Positions 27,122-38,200 of a DNA stretch of 64,000 nt are shown here, piece after piece (within the stretch, counting starts at the first letter, position 1; each line of letters starts with the position of its first letter). Made by a program: the position numbers and the translations under genes. The notes under the pieces were generated by a model that was not told the DNA's origin, made no database searches, and was given only the letters and a program-made list of their open reading frames with translations. This DNA comes from Tissierellia bacterium (GTDB taxonomy: Bacteria > Bacillota > Clostridia > Tissierellales > Sedimentibacteraceae), in assembly GCA_012843025.1 (NCBI GenBank), contig DURT01000031.1, forward strand, positions 1-64,000, in the 5' to 3' direction.

Positions 27122-27814
27122 ATGAAAAACAAACTTATTGCAAAAATTGTATTGGTATGTGTATTAATAGCTATTCTTTTTATAAAGTTTGATCCAATGG
27201 ATTTCTTTAATGATGAAAATGATATATCAAAGGTTGAAGAAATAGATGATGAAAATCAAAAGAAAATTGAAATTGAGCTAAATGAAGATGGAATTATCAA
27301 AACAGAGATTGCAAAGGAAATTATTGAAGAAACTGCAAAGGAACTGATGACCTGGATAAAAAATAAAGATGCCACCAAAATAGCTGATTATGTACACCCG
27401 GTTAAAGGTGTAAGATTTACTCCCTATACAACAGTTTTAACAGAAAGGGATATTGTTTTTAATAAAGAAGATATGGAAAACTTTTTTAAGGATGAAAATC
27501 TGTATACTTGGGGGATATATGACGGCATAGGTGACGAAATTAAGTTAACTCCCAGTCAATACTATGAAAAATTTATATATTCTGAAGACTTTATTAGTGC
27601 TCCGGAAATCGGATATAATGAGATAATAAGTAAAGGTAGTATGTTTGAAAATCAATTTGAGGTTTATGAGAAACCGATTGTGGTTGAATTCTATATACCA
27701 GAAATTGATCCACAGTTTGAAGGACTTGATTGGCAAAGCCTTAGATTGGTTTTTGAAGAATATGAAGGTAATTGGAAATTAGTTGGAATAATTCACAATC
27801 AGTGGACTATTTAA
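27122..27814 (+). CDS. Hypothetical membrane-anchored extracytoplasmic protein
   Basis: N-terminal TM (LIAKIVLVCVLIAILFI); RBS GAGGTAGG. Confidence 0.6.
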   Translation: MKNKLIAKIVLVCVLIAILFIKFDPMDFFNDENDISKVEEIDDENQKKIEIELNEDGIIKTEIAKEIIEETAKELMTWIKNKDATKIADYVHPVKGVRFTPYTTVLTERDIVFNKEDMENFFKDENLYTWGIYDGIGDEIKLTPSQYYEKFIYSEDFISAPEIGYNEIISKGSMFENQFEVYEKPIVVEFYIPEIDPQFEGLDWQSLRLVFEEYEGNWKLVGIIHNQWTI

Positions 27815-28163
27815 TCCTTAGACGGTAAGCTATACAGAGACAGTATCAAAATCAAATTAGGTACTTTGATATAGTGCCTTTAATAATACTTGATAGTATT
27901 TTCTTGAAAGAATGAAAGAAGGAAAATATATTTGAAAAATATATCTTAATAACCTATAATAATTACAATGACTTCCTTTTAATGAAATAAAGTGAAAATT
28001 AAAAGGTATAAATAATTTACCAAAGATTAGGGATGATATAAAACGAAGGTTGATGAATGAAAAGATTAGAAAATGAAGGAAACTTTCATTTTTAAATTGA
28101 ATATAGTCCTATCAGCTGCTATAATAATTATGTTATGTAATAAGAATGATCAAGGAGCTAATA

Positions 28164-29189
28164 ATGAACGAAAACAACAATAATGTGCAATATTATGAAG
28201 ATGAAATTGACTTAAGGGAGCTGGTGATGGCTCTTTGGAAAAGAAAGAAAATGATTATAGCTTTTACTTTGATTGCAGCCATAATTGCGGGAATGTTCAG
28301 TGTCTTTGTACTTTCACCGGTATATGATACTAAGCTTAATATAGTAATAAGTATGCCGGATGTTTACCATACAAGATACGGTGAGTACAAGCTTCCCATT
28401 ACTAGCAATGAGCAGTACATAAATTTGATAAAAAGTAATGATGTGTTAATTAATACAATAAGGGACATGGGTTATACGGAAGTAAGTGTGGAACAATTGG
28501 CCAAAAGAATTAATATAGGTTCTTTAGATGCTAAATCAAACTCCGTACAAAATAGTTTTAACATTACGGTTTCAGCAGATAATCCGGAGGAATCCCATAA
28601 ACTTGCCCAGTTGCTGTTTGAAAATTATATTGAATTTATGGATGTTATGGTTAAGGAAAGGGCAATAAGCCACTATATTAATTATTTTAATGTAGAAATA
28701 ATGTCCTTGGAGAATTCCCTGGAAGTAGAAAAAGAAACCTTAGCAAAAAACCAAGAACTGTTATTACAGACTCCTAAGACAATAGATGTAGAGTCAAATA
28801 TAGAAGTTCAAACACAGCTTAACGGCGATAGTAATTATGTGGTTCCAGTGGATATAGCAAATCCCAACTATATTAAAATTGAAAATGATATAATCAGGAA
28901 CAAACAGAGTATTAACGGTATAGAAAGTGCTATTAAGAAGTACGATAAATACCTGAATGAGTTGGAAATTGAAAAGCAGGCTGTAAAGGAATACTACGAA
29001 ACAGGCAGGACGGAAAAACTTCAGTCCAGTGTAATCGGTATAGTGGAAAATAGTATTTACTTACCTTCCCCACCTGTAGTTCCCACTCAGAAAACAAGCC
29101 CTAGCAACACTTTGAATACTCTTATAGGTGCTGTTTTAGGGGGTATGATAGGAGTAATGGCTGCATTAGTTAAGGAATACTGGTTTTAA
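28164..29189 (+). CDS. Wzz/chain-length-determinant-like polysaccharide co-polymerase
   Basis: EIDLRELVMALWKRKKMIIAFTLIAAIIAGMFSVFVLSPVYDT N-terminal TM, coiled coil, Pro-rich VIGIVENSIYLPSPPVVPTQKTSPSNTLNTLIGAVLGGMIGVMAALVKEY. Confidence 0.8.
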   Translation: MNENNNNVQYYEDEIDLRELVMALWKRKKMIIAFTLIAAIIAGMFSVFVLSPVYDTKLNIVISMPDVYHTRYGEYKLPITSNEQYINLIKSNDVLINTIRDMGYTEVSVEQLAKRINIGSLDAKSNSVQNSFNITVSADNPEESHKLAQLLFENYIEFMDVMVKERAISHYINYFNVEIMSLENSLEVEKETLAKNQELLLQTPKTIDVESNIEVQTQLNGDSNYVVPVDIANPNYIKIENDIIRNKQSINGIESAIKKYDKYLNELEIEKQAVKEYYETGRTEKLQSSVIGIVENSIYLPSPPVVPTQKTSPSNTLNTLIGAVLGGMIGVMAALVKEYWF

Positions 29190-29327
29190 GTATTAGCATT
29201 CCCGGTAGCTGTGAGCAACACAAGTGAAAGGGGATGCTTTTCTTTTGATTTACATTTTAAAATTAGGGTATATTATAAAAGGCAGTCATTAAATTATATT
29301 AACAGTAAGTAAGGAGCATTATGTTTT

Positions 29328-30227
29328 ATGATAAATTTTAAAAAAGTAACTTTAGATGATAAAGAGTGGATAAATGAAAAATTAAAAGAATCAAACTTTC
29401 CCGGTTGTCATCAAAATTTTGGTAACATGTTTTCATGGTCAAGTATATACAATACTCATGTTGCCCAGATAAATGATTTTCTGGTAGTAAGGGAGACCGT
29501 TAATGAAGAGGATGTATTTTTTTATCCTGCAGGAAAAGGAGACAGAAAACCTGTTATAGAAGAGATTATAAAGTACTCGGAGGACAATGGAAACAGGTGT
29601 ATAATTACAGGATTGACTTTAGAAGATATGGAAGAGTTAAATCAAATGTTTCCCGAAAAGTTTGTTTATGAAGAACTGCGGGATGCATTCGATTATGTTT
29701 ACCTATTAGAAAAAATGGTAACTTTAAAAGGGAAAAAACTACATCGTAAAAGAAATCATATAAATGCTTTTAAAAAGAATATTACTAATTGGACTTTTGA
29801 AACAATTACTCAAGACAACTTGGAAGAATGCTGGGAAATGAATAAGAAATGGTGCATAGAAACTGGTTGTAAGGATGATATTGAATTAAATAACGAAAAC
29901 TGTGCAACAAAAATGTTTTTACTGCATTTTTCTGAATTAGACTTGGACGGAGGACTTATTAGAGTAGATGGGGAGGTAGTAGCCTATACACTAGGAGAAG
30001 TTCTAAATTCAGACACTTATGTTATACATATAGAAAAGGCATTTAGAGATATACAAGGGGCTTATCCCATGATTAACAGGGAATTTGCAGAGTGGATTCA
30101 AAAGACATATCCTCACATTGTTTATATTAACAGAGAAGAAGATATGGGGATGGACGGTCTGCGAAAAGCCAAACAATCCTACTATCCAATAAAAATGATA
30201 GAAAAGTACAGGGCAATATTAAAATAG
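29328..30227 (+). CDS. DUF2156 / phosphatidylglycerol lysyltransferase C-terminal-like (GNAT-fold) protein
   Basis: FPGCHQNFGNMFSWSSIYNTHVAQINDFLVV, GKKLHRKRNHINAFKKN, EKAFRDIQGAYPMINREFAEWI, NREEDMGMDGLRKAKQSYYPIKMIEKY. Confidence 0.75.
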   Translation: MINFKKVTLDDKEWINEKLKESNFPGCHQNFGNMFSWSSIYNTHVAQINDFLVVRETVNEEDVFFYPAGKGDRKPVIEEIIKYSEDNGNRCIITGLTLEDMEELNQMFPEKFVYEELRDAFDYVYLLEKMVTLKGKKLHRKRNHINAFKKNITNWTFETITQDNLEECWEMNKKWCIETGCKDDIELNNENCATKMFLLHFSELDLDGGLIRVDGEVVAYTLGEVLNSDTYVIHIEKAFRDIQGAYPMINREFAEWIQKTYPHIVYINREEDMGMDGLRKAKQSYYPIKMIEKYRAILK

Positions 30228-30341
30228 TCTAAAATTTTATTTGTTCATTTATTAATGTATTGTGATCTGTTTCAAATGTATATATTATACAATAGATATA
30301 AGTATTGAGATGTAGTATATCTTACATCTTACAGATGGTGT

Positions 30342-30969
30342 ATGAGGGGGATTACAATGGAATTAAGGACATTAAAATACTTTATAACTATTGCAGAATG
30401 TCAGAATTTTAGCAAGGCATCTAAATTACTGCACATCTCACAACCAACATTAAGTCGTCAAATAGCTTATTTAGAGGAAGAATTAGGTGTAACTTTGTTT
30501 ATTAGAACCAAGCCTAATATTAAGCTGACTCAAGCAGGAGAATTATGTTTGGAAAAGTCAAGAGATTTAAAAAGTGACAAATAGCAATTTATATGCAGTA
30601 GTATCGGTAAGACACAAGTTTGCAAAAAGAGAAAGTATATCTATTAATGAGCTGAAGGATGAAAAAATAGTTATATTTGAGAGAAAACAGGCTCCAGAGC
30701 TATTTGACAGTATAACAAATTTGTGTTTTAAAGAGGGGTTTATCCCTAATTTTGCAGAATTCCGTGATGATATGGAGTCTGTTATAATGGCGGCAGGATT
30801 AGGTGAAGGTATAGCATTAATGGATGAAACAGCAAAAATATTAGAAACGGAGTACACAGTATTCGTGCCGATCGATGATTGTGAAATAAATTATAATTGG
30901 TACCTTACTTGGCACAAAGAAAACAAAAATCCTTGTATTAAAATTGTAGTTGATAGTATTTATAGTTAA
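30342..30969 (+). pseudogene. Decayed LysR-family regulator (N-terminal HTH and C-terminal effector-domain fragment in different frames, centre deleted)
   Basis: ORF 30357-30584 encodes MELRTLKYFITIAECQNFSKASKLLHISQPTLSRQIAYLEEELGVTLFIRTKPNIKLTQAG; 30574-30969 encodes AVVSVRHKFAKRESISINELKDEKIVIFER..ESVIMAAGLGEGIALMDE. Confidence 0.75.
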
Positions 30970-31087
30970 AATATTATTCATATTATAAATAATCCTCTTA
31001 GGTAAATATTGAATTTAAGCATTGGACTACCTTGATATTCAATGTTAAAATATAGTCAATGAGACTATAACTAATACAGGAGGATTT

Positions 31088-32881
31088 ATGAAAAGAATAC
31101 TTGCTTTATTAATTTGCGTGATGTTATTTCTTAGCCTTGTAGGCTGTACAGAACCAACAACTGACTCTGCGCAGGATTTAACAAATGATGAAACAGAACA
31201 TGCAGAGGTAGAAAACAAATTTCAACCTGGAACTTATACAGTTGAAGTTATGGGACATAATGGAAGATTTAGTATTGATGTAACCTTTGATGAAAATTCA
31301 ATTGTAGATATAGTGGTTGGAGAGAACAATGAATCTGGTTTCATAGGCGATGTAGCCATAAAGGATATGACCAGTAAAATATTAAAAAGACAAAGTTTGG
31401 ATGTAGACACTATATCTGGTGCAACGGTAACTGGCGCTGTAGTAAGATCTGGAGTAGCAAAAGCTGTAGCTGAAGCAGGTGGAAATGTAGATGATTTTAT
31501 GATACCTGAAGAACCAGATACAACAGTGTGGGAGGATACTACTGCTGATGTTGTTGTAGTAGGAAGTGGGGCTGCAGGATTGGCTGCGACAATTCAAGCA
31601 GAAGAATTAGGTATGCAGGTAATTTTAGTTGAGCAACTGGGATTAATCGGGGGATCTTCCGTAAGGGCAGGATACATGGTTGGCGGAGATACCATAGTCC
31701 AAAAGAATGCAGGAATTGATTTTTCTGTACAAGACTGGGTAGACATAATGGTAAAACCTCGAGATACTACGGATATCGGTCTTTACCAGGAAGCATCATC
31801 ATTACGTATGGCCAGAAATGCCGGTAAGAATATAGATTGGCTGTATGAACTCGGTGTAGAATTTGGTCCGGTTAACTTAGAATGGCAGCACTATGGACCT
31901 GAAGGAGCAAGAGTAGGACCTTTTGCCATAAATGCCTTCCAAAGGGCTTTAGATGAAAGAGGTATAGATTATAGATTAAATACAAGAGCTACTAAGATAT
32001 TAATGGAGGACGGAGTAGTTAAGGGAATAACAGTTGAGGCTCCAAATGGAAGCAACTATAATATTTATGCCAATGCAGTAATTCTTGCTACAGGAGGGTT
32101 CTTTGCTAATAAGGAGATGGTGGAAAAGTATGATCCTGAACATGCTCAATTCCCAACGGATGTTTGTATAGGAGCTGATGGTTCGGGTATGCTTATGGCT
32201 GAAGAAGTAGGAGCTGTACTTAAGTATATGGATCAAGCAAATTATCACGGTCTTGCAGCAATGTGGAACGGTGCCAGTAGATCATTGTCATTGCCAGCTG
32301 GAAATGGAGCTATAGCTGTTAATAAATACGGTAAGCGTTATGCAAATGAAGCAGGAGCTTATGAACTGTTGACTAAAGGAACTATGTCACAAGAAGACGG
32401 TTTAGTATTTACAATAATGGATCAGACAATCATGGATTTGGATGTTATAAAAAATGATCATGGTCTATCTAATATAATTGAAATGTATGAAGTTGCAGAT
32501 ACAGTTGAAGAATTAGCAACAAAGTTAGGAATTGACCCAGAAGGATTAAGAGAAACAATAGACAACTACGGTTCCTACGTTAGAAATGGAGAGGACTTAG
32601 AATTCGGTAAAGATCCTGCTTATATGAGAAGCGACTTCTCTACGGGTCCTTATTATGGAGTTAAATCAATTGTAGAAAATCATACAAACCACGGCGGAAT
32701 AGTAGTAGACATAGACAATCATGTATTGAATGCTGATAATGAAATTATTCCCGGATTATTTGCAGCAGGCGAATGTGCCGCTTCACATATACAGGGATGG
32801 TATACATATCAGGCTTGTATAGAAAATGGACGTGTTTCAGCAAAAGTAGCATTTGAAGAAATGAATAACTTACAGCAATAG
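31088..32881 (+). CDS. Flavin-dependent extracytoplasmic reductase: FMN-binding domain plus FAD-dependent fumarate/urocanate-reductase-like domain, lipoprotein
   Basis: Lipobox LSLVGCTEP; SGATVTGAV flavinylation motif; VVVGSGAAGLAATIQAEELGMQVILVEQ FAD motif; GLFAAGECAASHIQGWYTYQACIENGRVSA. Confidence 0.88.
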   Translation: MKRILALLICVMLFLSLVGCTEPTTDSAQDLTNDETEHAEVENKFQPGTYTVEVMGHNGRFSIDVTFDENSIVDIVVGENNESGFIGDVAIKDMTSKILKRQSLDVDTISGATVTGAVVRSGVAKAVAEAGGNVDDFMIPEEPDTTVWEDTTADVVVVGSGAAGLAATIQAEELGMQVILVEQLGLIGGSSVRAGYMVGGDTIVQKNAGIDFSVQDWVDIMVKPRDTTDIGLYQEASSLRMARNAGKNIDWLYELGVEFGPVNLEWQHYGPEGARVGPFAINAFQRALDERGIDYRLNTRATKILMEDGVVKGITVEAPNGSNYNIYANAVILATGGFFANKEMVEKYDPEHAQFPTDVCIGADGSGMLMAEEVGAVLKYMDQANYHGLAAMWNGASRSLSLPAGNGAIAVNKYGKRYANEAGAYELLTKGTMSQEDGLVFTIMDQTIMDLDVIKNDHGLSNIIEMYEVADTVEELATKLGIDPEGLRETIDNYGSYVRNGEDLEFGKDPAYMRSDFSTGPYYGVKSIVENHTNHGGIVVDIDNHVLNADNEIIPGLFAAGECAASHIQGWYTYQACIENGRVSAKVAFEEMNNLQQ

Positions 32882-32931
32882 ACCTGATGGAACAGATAGA
32901 GTAAGTCTCACATAATAATCATAACATTCAT

Positions 32932-32959
32932 AGTGCGGGCAAATAACATTGCCCGCACT
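32932..32959 (+). terminator. Terminator-like hairpin
   Basis: AGTGCGGGCAA-ATAACA-TTGCCCGCACT. Confidence 0.65.
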
Positions 32960-33248
32960 AACTGTTGCTTATAGAAAAGTTGATCATTTGGGATAAATCA
33001 TAAGATTTATCCTTTTTATTTACCAACTAAAGATATGTTCGTTCTTTATGGGTACATAAAAATCTCTCTGAGTTGACATAAGAATCAGTTGTAGAAATTA
33101 ATATTATATATTAAAATTGCTACAAAGAAATATTACAAAAAATCGAAAAACAAAAAAATACTGTAATTTCTTTTTTTCTGTCCGATATATAGTGTGGAAT
33201 TTTTAATAAGAGGAGAGTATTGTGTAATTATTGATAAGAGGAGTGTAT

Positions 33249-34976
33249 ATGAAGAATTTTAGAATACGTAAAAAGCTTTTACTTAGTTTTGGTTCTTTAG
33301 GAATACTTATTTTAATTTTGTGCACTGTAGCATTGTTTTCTCTTATAGAAGCTAATTCAAGACTTAAATCTTTGTATGACAATAATCTAATAGCTACGAT
33401 TGCAGTGGGAAGAATGCGTGAAATATACCAACATGAGCGTTCAGTTACAAAAGACATTGTTATAATTATGGACGGTATAAGTGGAGCAACGTCAGATGCA
33501 CCAGATGCAGTAAGTTCTCCAACGATGGAGGCGGTGGAAAAATTAAATGACCTTGATAAAGAGATGTTGGCAAACTTTGAATTATATGAAGCAACAATTA
33601 CTACCCAAGAAAATAGAGAAATTTTCGATAAAATAAAAACTCTTTATTTAGGAGATTACTCCGAATTCAAAAACCAGCTTAAAGAATATGTTGTTGAAGG
33701 AAACTTCTCATCAGCTAATAGTCACTTGCTTTCAGATTCCGGAATCAATGACAGTATGACGGATTATCTTGATCAGATAGAAACTATAAATAAAGAATAT
33801 GCTGAAACTGCCATGTTGAAATCAAAACAAGCTGCAGTGCTTACCTACACGACAGGAGCTGTCTTCATTCTTGTTGCTGTATTCTGGCTGTTATACCTAG
33901 TAAAGAATTTAGATAAAATGATTGCAGGACAAATTGAAAAGTTAGTTGTAGCAACTAACGAGCTTGCAAAGGGAAATGTTGATGTTTCCGTTGAAGTTGA
34001 AAGTGAGGATGAAATCGGTCAATTAGCTAAAGACTTTAACCATATGATAGGTGGTATTCGTGAACTGGTAAAGGTTGTGGAAGCCATAGAATTAGGAGAC
34101 TTGACTGTAAAAAGTGTTCCTCGTTCCGAGAAAGATGTAATGATGCTGTCCCTTAATAAAACTATAGATAATCTGAATAGACTTTTAGGAAGTTTTAATA
34201 TTGCAGCTCACCAAGTGAGCACAGGTATTAATGAAGTTCTTAATACTTCTCAGTACATTGCCTCGGGAGCCACGGAACAAGCTGCCTCCATAGAGGAGCT
34301 TACAGGGGCTATTAATAATGTCTTAGAAAAAGCTAATGAAAATGTAGAACATATGGAAAACGCATCAAGACATATGGATGAAGCAGATGAAGGTATTAAA
34401 AAGAATAATGAGTATATGAGGGACATGGTCAATGCCATGAAGAGAATTGAAGATTTCTCCGAGAAGATTTTAGGAATCGCTAAATTAATTGACGACATAG
34501 CTTTTCAGACTAATATTTTAGCTTTAAATGCTACTATAGAAGCAGCTCATGCTGGAGAAGCAGGTAAGGGATTTGTTGTTGTGGCGGATGAAGTCAGGAA
34601 CTTAGCCTTAAAATCTGGACAGGCTGCTAAAGAAGCGTCACAATTGATTGCCGATACAGTGGAAGCTGTTAAAAATGGTACCGACATAGCTGTGGAAACA
34701 GCCGCAGTATTGAGTGAAGTATCTGAAAGAATGTCTGAAGTATCAGAGTTTGTGTCTAAGATTGAAGATGTTTCATATGAACAGAAACAAGCCATTGAAC
34801 TTATTACATTCAGTATAGAACAAATTTCTAACGTAGTACAAAACAACGCAGCATCTGCTGAAGAAAGTTCATCTGCTGTAGAAGAATTATCTGCACAGGC
34901 AGACTTACTCATGGAAGAAATAAGTAAGTTCAAGCTATTAAATGAAGATGGAGTCCCAGAGATATTAAGCTATTGA
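33249..34976 (+). CDS. Methyl-accepting chemotaxis protein
   Basis: Two TMs, HAMP, signalling tip [57 protein letters not shown]. Confidence 0.95.
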   Translation: MKNFRIRKKLLLSFGSLGILILILCTVALFSLIEANSRLKSLYDNNLIATIAVGRMREIYQHERSVTKDIVIIMDGISGATSDAPDAVSSPTMEAVEKLNDLDKEMLANFELYEATITTQENREIFDKIKTLYLGDYSEFKNQLKEYVVEGNFSSANSHLLSDSGINDSMTDYLDQIETINKEYAETAMLKSKQAAVLTYTTGAVFILVAVFWLLYLVKNLDKMIAGQIEKLVVATNELAKGNVDVSVEVESEDEIGQLAKDFNHMIGGIRELVKVVEAIELGDLTVKSVPRSEKDVMMLSLNKTIDNLNRLLGSFNIAAHQVSTGINEVLNTSQYIASGATEQAASIEELTGAINNVLEKANENVEHMENASRHMDEADEGIKKNNEYMRDMVNAMKRIEDFSEKILGIAKLIDDIAFQTNILALNATIEAAHAGEAGKGFVVVADEVRNLALKSGQAAKEASQLIADTVEAVKNGTDIAVETAAVLSEVSERMSEVSEFVSKIEDVSYEQKQAIELITFSIEQISNVVQNNAASAEESSSAVEELSAQADLLMEEISKFKLLNEDGVPEILSY

Positions 34977-35028
34977 ATTGAATAGTAGCACATTAATTGG
35001 TATAATAAACAAAAAACAGGAGGAACAA

Positions 35029-35580
35029 GTGGACAAATTTTATTTAGACAGAGAAGAAACTTTATTATTGGTAATCGATATTCAGGAAAAATTACTGCCT
35101 GTTATAAGTAACAAGGAAGACCTGGTAGAGAAAAATAATATTTTGATATCTACAGCAAAAAAATTAAATATACCCATTATTTACACAGAGCACTATGCAA
35201 AGGGTATTGGCCCTACGGTAGAAAAGTTGAAAGAAAACTTAGAAGGAGCAACTAAGTTTGATAAAAAAGCATTTTCTGCCTGTATAGAGGAAGGATTTTT
35301 AGAACTAATCAGCGAAACCAAGAGGAAAAAGATAATCGTTACAGGAACGGAAACTCATGTATGTGTATTTCAAACAATAAGAGACTTGTTGAAAAATGGA
35401 TATACAGTGCATGTACCTTTTGATGCGGTAGGTTCCAGAGTAGAGGAAGTAAAAAATAATGCTTTGGAATTATTAAGGGACATGGGGGCTGTAATTACCA
35501 ATACTGAGTTAGTTGTATTTGACTTAGTTAAAATATCCGGAACACCGGAATTTAAAGAAATATTAAAATTAGTTAAATAA
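35029..35580 (+). CDS. Isochorismatase-family cysteine hydrolase
   Basis: TLLLVIDIQEKLLPVI, KIIVTGTETHVCVFQTIRDLLKNGYTVHVPFDAVGSR; GTG start after AGGAGG. Confidence 0.85.
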   Translation: MDKFYLDREETLLLVIDIQEKLLPVISNKEDLVEKNNILISTAKKLNIPIIYTEHYAKGIGPTVEKLKENLEGATKFDKKAFSACIEEGFLELISETKRKKIIVTGTETHVCVFQTIRDLLKNGYTVHVPFDAVGSRVEEVKNNALELLRDMGAVITNTELVVFDLVKISGTPEFKEILKLVK

Positions 35581-35589
35581 TAGTTAAAA

Positions 35590-35620
35590 ATGAGCTATAT
35601 AAGATTTCTTATATGGCTCT
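35590..35620 (+). terminator. Terminator-like hairpin
   Basis: GAGCTATATAAGA-TT-TCTTATATGGCTC-TTT. Confidence 0.6.
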
Positions 35621-35758
35621 TTGACTTTATAACCTATTAAATCTAAGTAAGATACAGCTTGTCTTAGGAATGAGTTTACGTTATAATATAAACAAAGAAC
35701 TATATTAAAGATAATATTGTAGAGGATTACAATTTTTAGCGGAAAAGAAGGTAGTGAA

Positions 35759-36628
35759 ATGATTAAATTAATTGTGGACAGCACCTGTGACTTAAACAAT
35801 GAAATTACAGATAACTACGACATCGAAATAATTCCTTTAAGTATTACCGTTGATGGAAAGTCTTACTTAGACGGAGTGGATATCGATACAGATGAAGTGT
35901 ATAAATACATGAAAGAAGGAAAGATTCCTAAAACTTCTCAAGTTTCTTTTGAATCTGTGTCCAAGGTTATTGAAAAGTGCATTTCTAACAATTGGGATTT
36001 TATTTACTTGGCTTTTTCATCTAAATTATCAGGTACCTATAATTTTGCAAAGAAGATTATAGAAAAGTACAAAGAAAAATATCCTGAAAGAAAAATGGCT
36101 ATAATTGATTCCAAGGGAGGAGCCGGAGGCAATGGCTTAATCGTTATGCAGGCAATAAAAATGATTGAGCGAAACTTGCCTTTTGAATATATTATAAAAC
36201 AGATACAATTTATGGTTCAGCACATAGTGTACAGGTTTACAATAACTGATTTGGAATGGCTGTCTAAGGGCGGAAGAATAAGTAAGACAGCAGGATATGT
36301 GGGAAATGTATTAAACATTAAACCTTATTTAATTGTGGAAGATGGTTTAATAAAAGTTTTAAAAATGATTCGTGGAAGCAAAAAAACCATACAGAAATTA
36401 TTAATGGATACGGAAGAAGGCACAGCTAAGTTCAATAATCAAATAATTGGAATCAGCCATGCAGATGATTTGGAGACAGCCCTGTTATTGGAGAAAAAGA
36501 TTAGGGACAGAGTTAAGGGATGTAAAACTACAATTTTTAAAATTGGTGCTGTCTTAGGTACACACTTGGGAATAGGCGGTGTTGGTGTGTTCTTCTTTGA
36601 TGAAAAACCTGAATTCTATGAATTTTAA
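35759..36628 (+). CDS. DegV-family fatty-acid-binding protein
   Basis: MIKLIVDSTCDLNNEITDNYDIEIIPLSITVDGKSYLDGVDI, TSQVS, LAFSSKLSGTYNFAK, LEWLSKGGRISKTAGYVGNVLNIKP. Confidence 0.95.
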   Translation: MIKLIVDSTCDLNNEITDNYDIEIIPLSITVDGKSYLDGVDIDTDEVYKYMKEGKIPKTSQVSFESVSKVIEKCISNNWDFIYLAFSSKLSGTYNFAKKIIEKYKEKYPERKMAIIDSKGGAGGNGLIVMQAIKMIERNLPFEYIIKQIQFMVQHIVYRFTITDLEWLSKGGRISKTAGYVGNVLNIKPYLIVEDGLIKVLKMIRGSKKTIQKLLMDTEEGTAKFNNQIIGISHADDLETALLLEKKIRDRVKGCKTTIFKIGAVLGTHLGIGGVGVFFFDEKPEFYEF

Positions 36629-36720
36629 ATGCAAGTTCAGGATTTTTGATATGTTATAAAAATAACGCTTGACAAATAAGAATATATAGTTTAAAGTATG
36701 TAGAAATTAATATTTAAACT

Positions 36721-36865
36721 TCTTATCAAGAGAGATGGAGGGAACGGCCCAGTGAAGTCTCGGCAACCTACATTCGTAAGGTGCCAAATCCGGCAAAGAT
36801 TTCTTTGAAAGATGAGGAGGAGATATAGAAATATAATCCTCTCTTCATGGGAGGAATTTTTTATG
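36721..36865 (+). ncRNA. SAM-I (S-box) riboswitch with downstream terminator
   Basis: CTTATCAAGAGAGATGGAGGGAACGGCCCAGTGAAGTCTCGGCAACC...GGTGCCAAATCCGGCAAAG..GATGAGGAGG, then CCTCTCTTCATGGGAGGAATTTTTT; upstream of metY. Confidence 0.95.
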
Positions 36866-36910
36866 CCTGGAGGGTCACTCTCGATAGATAAGGAAGATTA
36901 GGAGGGGAAT

Positions 36911-38179
36911 ATGAATAATTTTAAGTTAGAAACGCCATTAGTACAATCTTTGGAAGAATTTAAGGAAGGAGAGCCCAGGGTATATCCCTTAGTACAAAGT
37001 ACCACATATAACTATAAAGATCCAGATTTCGTTGCAGGTTTATTCGACTTAACAGAGTCCGGACACATGTATTCAAGGATAAGCAATCCTACCGTCCAGG
37101 CCTTTGAAAACAAGATAGCCAAATTAGAAGGAGGGGTAGGTGCAGTTGCTGTATCTTCAGGTCAGGCTGCAACTACAACAGCCATACTTAATATATGCAA
37201 TTCCGGTGATCATATAGTTGCTTGTTCAACTATTTACGGAGGTACCTTTACCCTATTGTCCTCCAGTTTAAAAAAATTAGATATTGAAATATCATTTTTT
37301 GGTCCTGACAGTACTGAAGATGAAATTTTATCATTATTTAAAGAAAATACTAAGGCCATATTTGGCGAAACTATAGGAAATCCCGGGCTAAACGTATTGG
37401 ATTTTGAAAAAATATCAAGGGTAGCCAAGAAGGCAGGAGTTCCCTTTATAGTTGATAATACTATTGCAACTCCATATCTTTGCAGACCTATAGAACATGG
37501 TGCCAATATAGTTATCCATTCCACAACTAAGTATATTGACGGTCAAGGTTCTTGTGTAGGGGGAGTTGTGGTAGATGCAGGAAATTTTGACTGGAACAAC
37601 GGTAAATTCCCATCCCTTGTTGAACCAGACCCCAGCTATCACGGCCTGAGTTACTATGATACTTTTAAAGATGCAGCCTACATAGTAAAGGCAAGGACCC
37701 ACATACTAAGAGACTTCGGTGCCACCATGAGTCCTTTTAATGCTTTTATATACTTAAGAGGATTGGAAACCCTTCATGTTAGAATGGATAGGCACTGCGA
37801 AAATGCACTTAAGGTAGCAAAGTTTTTGGAAAGCCATGAAAATGTACTATGGGTGAACTATCCCAAACTAAAAAGTGGAAAATACTATGAACTTGCTGAA
37901 AAATATCTGCCAAAAGGCAGCAGCGGAATAATTTTATTCGGAATAAAAGGCGGAGCTGAGGGAGGAAGAAAATTCACCACGAAACTTAAATGGATTAATA
38001 ATGTAGTTCATTTGGGAGATGTTAGAACCTGTGTACTCCATCCAGGCAGCACAACTCACAGACAGCTTTCTGATGAAGAACAAATTGCTGCTGGTGTAAT
38101 GCCAGAAGCTATAAGGCTAAATGTGGGAATAGAGAATATAGATGACATTATAGCTGATATTGATCAGGCACTAAAATAA
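36911..38179 (+). CDS. metY: O-acetylhomoserine aminocarboxypropyltransferase / Cys/Met metabolism PLP enzyme
   Basis: [14 protein letters not shown].., [62 protein letters not shown]. Confidence 0.92.
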   Translation: MNNFKLETPLVQSLEEFKEGEPRVYPLVQSTTYNYKDPDFVAGLFDLTESGHMYSRISNPTVQAFENKIAKLEGGVGAVAVSSGQAATTTAILNICNSGDHIVACSTIYGGTFTLLSSSLKKLDIEISFFGPDSTEDEILSLFKENTKAIFGETIGNPGLNVLDFEKISRVAKKAGVPFIVDNTIATPYLCRPIEHGANIVIHSTTKYIDGQGSCVGGVVVDAGNFDWNNGKFPSLVEPDPSYHGLSYYDTFKDAAYIVKARTHILRDFGATMSPFNAFIYLRGLETLHVRMDRHCENALKVAKFLESHENVLWVNYPKLKSGKYYELAEKYLPKGSSGIILFGIKGGAEGGRKFTTKLKWINNVVHLGDVRTCVLHPGSTTHRQLSDEEQIAAGVMPEAIRLNVGIENIDDIIADIDQALK

Positions 38180-38200
38180 TTACTAGAAAGGAAGATCAAA

